A stretch of 57,196 nucleotides of DNA from Roseiflexus sp. (GTDB taxonomy: Bacteria > Chloroflexota > Chloroflexia > Chloroflexales > Roseiflexaceae): the NCBI GenBank assembly GCA_025062325.1, contig JANXAL010000091.1, forward strand, positions 1 to 57,196, read 5' to 3'. The notes beneath the pieces are model-generated. The model was not told the origin of the DNA, did not search any database, and saw only the letters and a list, made by a program, of their open reading frames with translations. Below, piece after piece: positions 44,566 to 52,154 of this stretch; positions within the stretch are counted from its first letter, which is position 1, and each line of letters starts with the position of its first letter. The position numbers were made by a program, and so were the translations under genes.

Positions 44566-45209
44566 TCGACGTTACAATCGATCTTGAAGTTCTGAGCGAT
44601 TCGCCGGTGAGTGTCGGCGCTGGCGGCAGCGCCGGAACGCTGGCTGACAAGGTGATCGTGCGCGATGGTCGGGGGCGACCGCTCATCCCCGGATCGCAGG
44701 TCAAGGGGCGCGCGCGTCATGCCGCCGAAGCCATCGCTGCAACGCTTGGGCTGGGCGTGCCGCAATATTTCGGTGATGAGACTGATACCGTCATCCGGCG
44801 TATCTTTGGTTCACCGCAGCACCGGGCGCCGCTCCATTTCGCCAATGTGATCGCTGATGTTGGCGATCAGACCAAGATCGAACCACAATGGTTGAGCCAG
44901 CTCCGCCCCAGTGTGGCGATCAACCGGCGGCGCGGCACAGCGGACGATGAGCGTCTCTTGCTCCAGGAAACCGCGCTGCGCGGGATGCGCTTCATCGCTC
45001 GACCGGCAATCGTCGGCACGCTTCCCGATCTCGGGCATGCGGCGCTGCTCTGGGCAGCGCTGCGCGCCGTTGATCGCTGGGGCGGCGCGAAGTCGCGCGG
45101 ACTCGGCTGGGCGACGACGAATGTGCGAGTGATAGTCAATGGTCAGGAGCAGAATGCCGCTGTTCTCACCGAGGCGTTGCGCGATCTGGTGCGCAGGGGA
45201 GGGGCGTGA
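44562..45209 (+). CDS. csm3: Csm3-like Cas7 RAMP subunit
   Basis: The 215-residue single-RRM RAMP starts with SDSPVSVGAGGS-like sequence (here SDSPVSVGAGGSAGTL) and continues DKVIVRDGRGRPLIPGSQVK, the Csm3/Cmr4 block whose Asp (of ADKVIVRD) cuts target RNA between bases. The thumb region VAINRRRGTADDE and the closing GGAKSRGLGWATTNV glycine loop follow. It forms part of the backbone along the guide RNA. It overlaps cas10 by four bases and csx10 by one to four. A roughly 29-base stretch coding for VAINRRRGTA is identical to one in csx10. Confidence 0.85.
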   Translation: MIDVTIDLEVLSDSPVSVGAGGSAGTLADKVIVRDGRGRPLIPGSQVKGRARHAAEAIAATLGLGVPQYFGDETDTVIRRIFGSPQHRAPLHFANVIADVGDQTKIEPQWLSQLRPSVAINRRRGTADDERLLLQETALRGMRFIARPAIVGTLPDLGHAALLWAALRAVDRWGGAKSRGLGWATTNVRVIVNGQEQNAAVLTEALRDLVRRGGA

Positions 45210-46384
45210 TGCACGAGACGCTGCTGATCATTGAGGCGCGCGAGCCGCTCGCCTTCCCGGAGAGCAAGCCGGGCGCACAGTTCCGCCGCAGCCTGCCGTT
45301 TGTGCCGGGTGCGGCGCTGTTTGGCGCGCTCGGCGGTGCACTGTGGCGGAGCGGGCGCTTTGACCCGGCGCTCCTGCGGCGGTTGCGCTGCCGCAACGCC
45401 TACCCAATGCGCGATGGCGACGAGTGGGTGCGCCCACTGCCCGCAACTGCCATTACGCCAAAGGGCGAGAGTAATCCCCGCGACTCGCTGGTGCAGCGAG
45501 TGTGCTGGGAACAGCAGCGCCCGCCAGCCCTGGTATACGCCCCAACCGATTCTGAAGGGCGTCCCTGGGAGGCGGCGGGCCAGAAATTCTACACCATCAG
45601 GGAAGGAAAACTGGAGTTCCGTGACGTCACGCAGCGTATCCACACGCGCGTGGCGATCAACCGGCGGCGCGGCACAGCCGAGGATCGCCTGCTCTATTCC
45701 TTTTTCGCCGTGAACGAAACAACTCCCGGAACTGACACGCCGACGAGCTTCATTGGCAGTCTGGTGATGGTTGATCCCGATGATCCTGCTGTATGGCGAC
45801 AGGTCACGGAGATCGTCGCCCAACAGATTGATCGCCTTGGCGCGCGCCAGACGACCGGCATCGGCGGGGTGCGGATCATGCTGCGCGATCATCCAGGTGA
45901 CCGCAGCATCCGTCAGCGAGTGGAGGCGCTGACCGAACGGTTCAAGCAGCAGATTGCGCGCTATCAGGCGCTTGGCGGCGCCGCGTGGGAACTCTCAGGT
46001 CCGCTGTTCACGGTCAACCTGGTTTCCGACGCCATCCTGCTGCGCGATGGCTGGCTGCCAACTCAGGAACTGAGCGCCGATATGCTGCGCGACGCCACCG
46101 GCATCGAGGCGCGGTTGGTGCGCTCGTTTACGACGACGCGGGTCGTGGGAGGGTGGCACGCCCTCTGGCAGCGCCCCAAGATGTCGTATGTCGCTGTGCG
46201 CTTCGGCAGCCTCTATGTATTTGAGGCGCAGCGCCCGCTGACCGACGCCGACTATGCGGCGCTGGAGCGCCTCGAACGCGACGGCATCGGCGAGCGCCGC
46301 CAGGAAGGGTTCGGGCAGGTTCGCATTTGCGATGATTTCCATCTGATCGATTGGGAGGGCAGGAATGGATCAGCAGAACATTGA
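45206..46384 (+). CDS. csx10: Csx10, Cas5-like RAMP of subtype III-D
   Basis: The 392-residue protein opens with a RAMP strand (LLIIEAREPLAFPESKPG) and FVPGAALFGALGGALW, then has the long middle typical of Csx10, with VAINRRRGTAEDRLLYSFFA near 152. A C-terminal second RAMP fold ends GERRQEGFGQVRICDDFH. Csx10 takes the Cas5 position, gripping the 5' handle of the guide next to Cas10. The frame begins GTG-ATG (45206, 45209); either start overlaps the csm3 stop. It is the diagnostic gene for III-D. Confidence 0.82.
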   Translation: MMHETLLIIEAREPLAFPESKPGAQFRRSLPFVPGAALFGALGGALWRSGRFDPALLRRLRCRNAYPMRDGDEWVRPLPATAITPKGESNPRDSLVQRVCWEQQRPPALVYAPTDSEGRPWEAAGQKFYTIREGKLEFRDVTQRIHTRVAINRRRGTAEDRLLYSFFAVNETTPGTDTPTSFIGSLVMVDPDDPAVWRQVTEIVAQQIDRLGARQTTGIGGVRIMLRDHPGDRSIRQRVEALTERFKQQIARYQALGGAAWELSGPLFTVNLVSDAILLRDGWLPTQELSADMLRDATGIEARLVRSFTTTRVVGGWHALWQRPKMSYVAVRFGSLYVFEAQRPLTDADYAALERLERDGIGERRQEGFGQVRICDDFHLIDWEGRNGSAEH

Positions 46385-46829
46385 CGAACTGCGCCGCGAA
46401 CTGGCGCTCGACCGGGCGATTGGCGCGCAACTCGACAGGCTGGTGCGCCGTGCAAACCAGGCAGTACTGCAGCTACGCAACAAAGAGATGGAAGAGAGCC
46501 AGTTGCGCAACCTGCTCGATGCCGCGATGGAGTCCGGTTCGGTCGAGGTGACCGCCGGTTTCATCCGCTATCAGATCGGGCGTGACAATACAAACTGGAA
46601 AGACTTTGGTCATCGCATTATCCAGGATCTCGGCGAACTGGGACGCGATGAGACCGAGAAGGTCGTCGATCATCTGAAACAGATGGAGATTACCGATGCT
46701 GATACGCTCAAGCCGCGCATTCAGGTGCGCCTGATGCAGCTTTATTTGGGGTATATCAACCGCGCCTTTGTGTATGCCAAAAAGGCGAACGGTTTCGATC
46801 ACCTGAAGGAGGTCGTCAGTGTCGCGTGA
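46365..46829 (+). CDS. cas11: Small helical effector subunit (Cas11/Csm2-like)
   Basis: The 154-residue protein appears entirely helical (LRRELALDRAIGAQLDRLVR, ESQLRNLLDAAMESGSVEV, VRLMQLYLGYINRAFVYAKK). Size, composition and position between csx10 and a Cas7 gene match the Csm2/Cmr5-type small subunit that forms the inner filament of type III complexes. There is no short motif that proves it, so the family call rests on context. It overlaps the end of csx10 by 20 bases and the next gene by 11. Confidence 0.7.
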   Translation: MDQQNIDELRRELALDRAIGAQLDRLVRRANQAVLQLRNKEMEESQLRNLLDAAMESGSVEVTAGFIRYQIGRDNTNWKDFGHRIIQDLGELGRDETEKVVDHLKQMEITDADTLKPRIQVRLMQLYLGYINRAFVYAKKANGFDHLKEVVSVA

Positions 46830-47685
46830 ACCGATCTATTCCTTCGCTGCGCTGCACAACCGCCTGACGGTGCGCGGCGATCTGCTGGCGCTGACGGCGT
46901 TGCGCATTGGCGCGGGGCGGGCAACCGAGATCATTGCCAGCGACCTGCCAGTGCTGCGCGACGCCTTCGACCGCCCTTTCATCCCCGGCGCCTCGCTCAA
47001 GGGCGCTCTGCGCGCGCAGGTCGAAGCCCTGGTGCGCGCCATCCATCCCGATCAGGCGTTCGATCTTGAACAAATCGAAGTGCACATGCGCCGGGAGATC
47101 AGCCGATTGAAAGAGCAGCACGATGATGATATGAAGCTTAGCAAAGCAATCTGGCAGCAGTCAACCCTGATCGATCTGACGTTTGGCGCGCCGTGGGTGG
47201 CGGGGCGGGTATTCTTCAAGGATGCGCACGTTGACTCCAGGCTCTGGTTTGGTCAGTTCGAGTCGCGCAATGGCGTCGGCATCAACCGCGACACCGAAAC
47301 GGTCGAGCAGGGGCTGCTGTACGATTACGAAGTCGTTCCGGCTGGCGTGCGCTTCCATTTTGATCTGGTCGTCGAGAATGCGGCGCCATGGCAACTGGGC
47401 ATGCTGCTGGCGGCGCTCAAGCCATGGCAGCGCGGCGATGTGCAGATCGGCGGGTTCCGCTCGCGCGGTCTGGGGTATGTGCAACTGGTTGGGCGCGAAG
47501 GACGGGAAGCGCCGGAGATTCGCTACATCGCCGTGCGCGAAGGCGTGGCTGGCGTTGATGATGTGATCACATGGCTCAACGGCGGCGGCGAGGCAGTTAG
47601 CGCCGATCAGGAGCGGGAATGGATCGCCGCTTTCCGCGCCGTGCTGGAGCGACCCGCGATGGCGAAGGAGGCGATCAATGCATAA
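46819..47685 (+). CDS. Cas7-type RAMP subunit (Csm3/Csm5-like)
   Basis: The protein has 288 residues from a GTG with AAGGAGG six bases upstream, lying inside the end of the small-subunit gene. It carries TALRIGAGRATEIIASDLPV, then LRDAFDRPFIPGASLKGALR, so the Asp expected to cut RNA is present (ASDLPVLRD). Helical LEQIEVHMRREISRLKEQHD is an insertion. NGVGINRDTETVEQGLLYD is the thumb, and the ending IGGFRSRGLGYVQL is the glycine loop. It is the second of four Cas7-like genes in this operon, which agrees with III-D effectors having several different Cas7 subunits and not one repeated. Confidence 0.82.
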   Translation: MSREPIYSFAALHNRLTVRGDLLALTALRIGAGRATEIIASDLPVLRDAFDRPFIPGASLKGALRAQVEALVRAIHPDQAFDLEQIEVHMRREISRLKEQHDDDMKLSKAIWQQSTLIDLTFGAPWVAGRVFFKDAHVDSRLWFGQFESRNGVGINRDTETVEQGLLYDYEVVPAGVRFHFDLVVENAAPWQLGMLLAALKPWQRGDVQIGGFRSRGLGYVQLVGREGREAPEIRYIAVREGVAGVDDVITWLNGGGEAVSADQEREWIAAFRAVLERPAMAKEAINA

Positions 47686-48745
47686 GGCGACCTTTCTCCA
47701 GGGGACGCTGCGCCTGACGATCCGACCTGACGGTCCAATCCTGATTAAGGCGGGCGAGACCGGCGGCGGCGACCCGACCCTGCCCGACATGCAGTTCGTG
47801 CGCACGAAGTATGCCGTTTCCGACGGCAGCGGCTCACCATACGCTGCAGGCGCGATCTACCTGCCCGGTCCGTCGCTCAAAGGAGTCATCCGCGCCCATT
47901 GCGAGCGCATCTGCCGTACCCTCGACGGCGAAAAGCTGCAGAAGGAACGACGAGAGCGCCGTCAGAAGTTCGATGACGACGATAAGATACCAGAGGAGGC
48001 CCGACACATCCCGCTTGCCGACAATCCGCTTGGCGACGGCACACGCTACAAAGGTCTCGATGACATGCGCTACAACTCCGGGCGGGCAGTCGAGGCGCTA
48101 CGTGACAAACTGAAGAGCACTGCAGCCGTCTACCGCCTCTCATCGTTCGTGGCGCAACTCTTCGGCAGCACGGCGCTGGCGGGGCGTGTGCGTTTCGCCG
48201 ATGCTTACGGCAAACACGTGGTCACCGAAGAGCGTAACGGCGTCGCTATTGATCGGGTGTACGGCTCAGTTGCAGTTGGACCATTCAACTACGAGACCGT
48301 CGTGAGCGGCGAGTTTCCGACGCGGATCGACTTCAAGAACGTCACCCTGGCGCAGTTAGGGTTGCTGGGGCTGGCGCTGCGCGACCTGGCGGAAGGGCGC
48401 GTTGCGCTGGGGTTCGGCAAATCGCGCGGGCTGGGGCGGGTCACGGCATCGTTCGAAAGCCTGGACATCCTGTACCCGACGTGCGTGCTGGAAGGGAATG
48501 CGCTGCGGCTCATTGGCAGCAACGTCCGCCTCCCCGCCGGTCATCTCGGCGGCGTGGGCGCCTTCGGCGGCGACGCCTATCGCGCCTATGATTTCCCGCA
48601 AGAAGACACCGCACCTCTGCCGGACGGTCTGCGCTTCCAGGCAGAAGAGACGATGGGGGTGCGGCTGCGCGCTGAGGGTGCGGATCAGGTGAAGGCGATC
48701 TGGAAGGCGTGCATGCCCGCGTGGAAACGGGAGATTGGATTATGA
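47678..48745 (+). CDS. Cas7-type RAMP subunit with charged insertion
   Basis: The 355-residue RAMP has YLPGPSLKGVIRAHCERI near 67, then a charged stretch (about 90-140, RRERRQKFDDDDKIPEEARH) not seen in its sisters. The RAMP features resume with NGVAIDRVYGSVAVGPFNYE and end GFGKSRGLGRVTASFESL. It may correspond to the Cas7 subunit with an insertion described in other III-D complexes, which is inference. An Asp before the glycine-rich block (LPDMQFVRT) could be the cleavage residue, but the alignment is uncertain. It overlaps both neighbours by four to eight bases. Confidence 0.78.
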   Translation: MHKATFLQGTLRLTIRPDGPILIKAGETGGGDPTLPDMQFVRTKYAVSDGSGSPYAAGAIYLPGPSLKGVIRAHCERICRTLDGEKLQKERRERRQKFDDDDKIPEEARHIPLADNPLGDGTRYKGLDDMRYNSGRAVEALRDKLKSTAAVYRLSSFVAQLFGSTALAGRVRFADAYGKHVVTEERNGVAIDRVYGSVAVGPFNYETVVSGEFPTRIDFKNVTLAQLGLLGLALRDLAEGRVALGFGKSRGLGRVTASFESLDILYPTCVLEGNALRLIGSNVRLPAGHLGGVGAFGGDAYRAYDFPQEDTAPLPDGLRFQAEETMGVRLRAEGADQVKAIWKACMPAWKREIGL

Positions 48746-49218
48746 CCAGCATCGGCTACATGTACCGTTTACGCGAGGCGACCGGCGCCGAGGTGCGCAG
48801 CGTCGTTCGTCAGTGCGTGGGGGTCCCGTGCTGGACGTTCGGCGGTGCGTCGCTCTGGGACGTTGTGCCGGAGAAAGGGCGAGAGAATCTGCGTCCAATC
48901 ACGAGATTGGGCGATATTGACCATCTCGACATCACCGGCGACTTCGGGCATGCCTTTTCGGAGCGCGCCGAAGTGCGCTGGAAACGGTTGGACGACGACG
49001 CCTACGACGTGCTTATCCTGAGCGAAACGGAACTCTTCATTGAGGACGCCTGCCCGCTCACCTGCGAAGGCGCACCATGGGAAATCGAACGACCGACGAA
49101 GGCGATGATCCTGCAAACCGATGACCGACCGGCGATCAAATATGTGCTCTACCGCGCGCCGCTGGGGGCGCTGCAACTCGTGCGGCTGGCGGGGCTGGCA
49201 GAGGAGAAACAACGATGA
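48742..49218 (+). CDS. csx19: Csx19-family protein of the III-D operon
   Basis: The protein has 158 residues from the ATG overlapping the previous stop (ATGA); the frame extends 33 bases further up. The segments YMYRLREATGAEVRSVV and EVRWKRLDDDAYDVLILSE are seen, then the tail KYVLYRAPLGALQLVRLAGL. Its size and place between Cas7 genes match Csx19, a small subunit reported only in III-D effectors. I recognise it mostly by context. The role is structural in the complexes where it has been seen. Confidence 0.65.
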   Translation: MTSIGYMYRLREATGAEVRSVVRQCVGVPCWTFGGASLWDVVPEKGRENLRPITRLGDIDHLDITGDFGHAFSERAEVRWKRLDDDAYDVLILSETELFIEDACPLTCEGAPWEIERPTKAMILQTDDRPAIKYVLYRAPLGALQLVRLAGLAEEKQR

Positions 49219-50174
49219 GCAACGAACCGCGCAACCGCAGCGGCGCGCCGCCGCTGCCCAAGCCGTATGAGTTTGTGCCGTTTGCGCCGCGGGTCGAGCG
49301 CCGCGCACCCGTCGGGCATCATCGCTATGCGCATATGAACGGGGTGCTGCACGCGCGCATCATTGCCCGATCACCGGTGCACGTCGCCTCTGGTCTGCTC
49401 GAACAAACCCGTGATCAGCGTTATCCGCTGATTAAGGCGCATTTCCGGGTCAGTGGCACGCCGGTCATTCCGGGAACATCGCTCAAAGGGTGCATTCGCA
49501 GCATTGTGGAAGCGATTTCGCCTTCTTCGGTGAGCGTGACGCGCACCCGTCAACTGCCGCGCGAACTCAGAGCATCGGATAAACCAGAGAGCCTGGATGT
49601 ATCTCAGCGCGTCTTTGGGGCGCTGGGATACCAGGGCCAGGTGCGTTTTAGCGATGCCGTCCTCACTGGCGGGCAAACGGAAATATTGGGGACGCCGCAA
49701 CTGTTCCGTCCTCGCCCAGAGGCGCCGATCTATCTGGACGAGAGAGGCCGCCTAAAGGGGCGCAAGTTCTATATGCACGGCAAACTGGCGCCTGGCGACC
49801 TGCCGCTTGAAGTGTGTCCGATTGGGAGCGCGTTTACGTTTCGGATGGATTTCGAGAACCTGACGCCGGGTGAACTCGGTCTGCTCTTGATCGCGCTCGG
49901 TCTCGGCGATCCTCGCTTGTATCCCAAGCTGGGGGGCGGGAAACCGGCATGTCTGGGAACCATCGAGGTTGTTGAACCGCGAATCGAGATCGCAGAACCA
50001 ACGAAGCAGTGGTATACCGATTTCGACACGCCTGTCACGCAGGCGGGGGACATCCCGGCATTGCTTCAGGCAGCGCGTGACGAACAGCTGGTGCTGGATG
50101 ATCAGGTGCGTCGCCTGGCAGGTATTCTGCGCTGGCCCCGCGACGACCGCCAGTGTCCGAATCGGAGTTATTAG
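49215..50174 (+). CDS. Cas7-type RAMP subunit, fourth in the operon
   Basis: The 319-residue protein has a Pro-rich N-terminal tail of about 40 residues. The RAMP core then begins: LHARIIARSPVHVASGLLEQ, FRVSGTPVIPGTSLKGCIRS, QRVFGALGYQGQVRFSDAVL, and the ending LGGGKPACLGTIEVVEP. Where its sisters have the RNA-cutting Asp, I see YPLIKAHFRV, so this subunit is probably non-cleaving and may cap the complex as Csm5 does. It overlaps csx19 by four bases. Confidence 0.78.
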   Translation: MSNEPRNRSGAPPLPKPYEFVPFAPRVERRAPVGHHRYAHMNGVLHARIIARSPVHVASGLLEQTRDQRYPLIKAHFRVSGTPVIPGTSLKGCIRSIVEAISPSSVSVTRTRQLPRELRASDKPESLDVSQRVFGALGYQGQVRFSDAVLTGGQTEILGTPQLFRPRPEAPIYLDERGRLKGRKFYMHGKLAPGDLPLEVCPIGSAFTFRMDFENLTPGELGLLLIALGLGDPRLYPKLGGGKPACLGTIEVVEPRIEIAEPTKQWYTDFDTPVTQAGDIPALLQAARDEQLVLDDQVRRLAGILRWPRDDRQCPNRSY

Positions 50175-50176
50175 CA

Positions 50177-50908
50177 ATGAACGACTTGATGGAGCGAGCA
50201 TCAGCCCTGGCTCTCAATCTGCGCGCCGCGCGGGTTGATCCAAACGAAGCGCAGAAGGCGCTGGCATATCTGCGCATCCGCAAGGATGGCAAAGCCTACT
50301 TCGCCTATCTGCAGGCGATTGTCAACGATGGTCGCGCTGTTATTCGCTCGAACCAGACAATCGAGTACTATCGCAATCTGTTGACGGCGAGCCAGCGGCA
50401 TTTGCGCGACCTTTCGCCGCAGGACATGGCGCTCACGCTGGCGTGGGCGATTCGTTTGCTCAGGTACTACAACGCTGTACCGGAAGCGGAGCGTCAACCC
50501 CTTGATGTCGTGCACGCTTCCTCTCCGCAGCCTGCTGCGCATCTGCCCTCCGCATCGCAACCACTGCCTGCTCAACCATCCCCGTCCCAGCCGCAGCCTG
50601 CCGCTCGTCCGGCGTCCGCTCCATCACCCACGCCTTCCGCAGCACAAGCCTCGCCGCCTGTGGACATTCCTCAACCAGGCGAAGTATTCACTGGCGCCGT
50701 ACTCGAGGTTGATGAAGAAGCTGTCGCGGTGCAGGTGAAAAACTTCAACCCAAAGCGAGTGATTGGCGTCATGCGCGCCGAAATGATCCCGGACCGCAAT
50801 ACTACGAAGTACGCAAAAGGCAACAACGCTCGCGTCGAGGTCATTGCCGTACAACAGAGGGGTGACAAGATCATTCTGGAGTTGAAACCGGCGCCGAAAA
50901 GAAAGTAG
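50177..50908 (+). CDS. Uncharacterised III-D operon protein: helical N-terminus plus S1-like OB domain
   Basis: The protein has 243 residues from the ATG at 50177, two bases after the previous stop and with GGAG upstream. A GTG at 50153 is less likely. Residues 1-105 are helical (NEAQKALAYLRIRKDGKAYF, QTIEYYRNLLTASQRHLRDL). Residues about 115-165 are a Pro/Ser/Ala/Gln linker. Residues about 168-243 look like an S1/OB RNA-binding fold (GEVFTGAVLEVDEEAVAVQV, EMIPDRNTTKYAKGNNARVE, IILELKPAPKRK). I know of no named Cas family with this layout. Sitting last in a tightly packed effector operon, it may be an RNA-binding accessory or an extra small subunit. Confidence 0.75.
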   Translation: MNDLMERASALALNLRAARVDPNEAQKALAYLRIRKDGKAYFAYLQAIVNDGRAVIRSNQTIEYYRNLLTASQRHLRDLSPQDMALTLAWAIRLLRYYNAVPEAERQPLDVVHASSPQPAAHLPSASQPLPAQPSPSQPQPAARPASAPSPTPSAAQASPPVDIPQPGEVFTGAVLEVDEEAVAVQVKNFNPKRVIGVMRAEMIPDRNTTKYAKGNNARVEVIAVQQRGDKIILELKPAPKRK

Positions 50909-50912
50909 CGAT

Positions 50913-50995
50913 GAGGCCACGGATTTACGCGGATCGGGACGGATTTCCACGGATTGGTTCCTTTCCGTCACGGGCAAATCCGCGTGAACCCGTCG
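50913..50995. repeat. ACGGAT-type repeat and possible operon-end hairpin
   Basis: CCACGGATTTACGCGGATCG and ACGGATTTCCACGGATTG are followed by AATCCGCGTGAACCCG and CATCCGTG, which can pair with them. The same ACGGAT motif lies before cas10. It could end transcripts from both convergent sides. Confidence 0.4.
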
Positions 50996-51020
50996 CATCC
51001 GTGTGCATCTGTGTTCCCCA

Positions 51021-52154
51021 TCAAGGCGCCCGCAACCCCAGCGCCCTCAATGTTGCATCATCGAGCGACCGGTCGTTCATACCGTCGCGGGTCAGGCTGA
51101 AGCCGCCAGCGTAATCCCACATCGCCCAACCGATCCGGCGCTGTTCGAGCGCCGTGCGCACGTCGGTCAGCCAGGCGATGCGATCCGCTGGCGCGGAGAT
51201 CAGCCGGTAGACTCCAAACTCGTTGCAGGTCAGCGGGACGTTGTGCCGTGCGCCCCATGCCGCTGCCTGGTCGAGGCGCTGCCCGATGCGCGCGGCGCCC
51301 CAGCCGCTCAACCCGTAGAACCGGATCTCCTCCCGCGCACGCGGGTTGTCGATCATCGCTAGCGCCGCCGCGATCCGTTCGGCGTCGACCGGGTAGGGGA
51401 CGCCGCGATAGTGGCGCCACATCTCGTACCCCCACGTCGCACCCTGGTGGGTGAATTCGAGCGGCTCGTAGAAGTGGAAGTTGTAGACGACGTTGCGATC
51501 CGCCACCGGCGTGAGTTGCACCAATCCATCAATGCTGGCCCACCCGTCGCCGCTGGCGATCAGTGTGTGGCGCGGCGCGCCTTCGCGCATTGCTGCCAGG
51601 AAGCGGCGCAACACCGCCTCCCAGCGCGGCGGGTTGTCGAAATGCGCCTCGTTCAGCGCCTCCAGAAAGAGCATCCCCGGATCGCGCCTGCTGAGATGCG
51701 CCGCCAGCGCCTGCCAGAACTGCACGACTGCGTCCACAAATCCATCATTGGTCGCCAGCCGGTCCACGAAGCTGTTCTCTGGATGCAAGTCAACAATCAC
51801 TGCCAGGTCCGCCTGGAGGATCATATCGAGCGCGGCATCGAGGAGCGGCAGCCGGTCAGGGTCGAGGCGCGCCGGATTGCGTTCGCTGAAGAGCACATAC
51901 GGATCGAGCGGTAAGCGCACGTGGGTCAGACCAACCCGGCGCAACGCATGGAACTCATCAGCGGTGTGGCGCGATTGGAGCGTAGCGCGGGAGAACGGCG
52001 TTTGCGCGAACCAGTGGCTCATATTGACGCCGCGCGCTAGGCGCGCCAGGCGGTCGGCGGGGACGCCGCCAGTCGCCATGCATCCGGCGAGGCTCAACGA
52101 CGCGGCGGCGGTTGCCGCAACCCGGAGAAACACGCGACGGTTCATCCGACTCAC
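51021..52154 (-). CDS. Glycoside hydrolase family 5 lipoprotein (cellulase-like)
   Basis: The 377-residue protein's N-terminus has twin arginines and a lipobox (NRRVFLRVAATAAASLSLAGC read in parts: RRVFLRV then LSLAGC), so export by Tat and lipid anchoring are likely. The TIM-barrel carries GVNMSHWF, THVRLPLDPYVLF, the acid/base Glu in FLEALNEAHF (about 168) and the nucleophile Glu in LTCNEFGVY (about 315). This is a complete GH5 set for beta-glucan or mannan cleavage; the exact substrate is unknown. The start overlaps the stop of the epimerase gene by four bases (ATGA), showing the pair is translated together. Confidence 0.88.
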   Translation of the reverse strand: MSRMNRRVFLRVAATAAASLSLAGCMATGGVPADRLARLARGVNMSHWFAQTPFSRATLQSRHTADEFHALRRVGLTHVRLPLDPYVLFSERNPARLDPDRLPLLDAALDMILQADLAVIVDLHPENSFVDRLATNDGFVDAVVQFWQALAAHLSRRDPGMLFLEALNEAHFDNPPRWEAVLRRFLAAMREGAPRHTLIASGDGWASIDGLVQLTPVADRNVVYNFHFYEPLEFTHQGATWGYEMWRHYRGVPYPVDAERIAAALAMIDNPRAREEIRFYGLSGWGAARIGQRLDQAAAWGARHNVPLTCNEFGVYRLISAPADRIAWLTDVRTALEQRRIGWAMWDYAGGFSLTRDGMNDRSLDDATLRALGLRAP

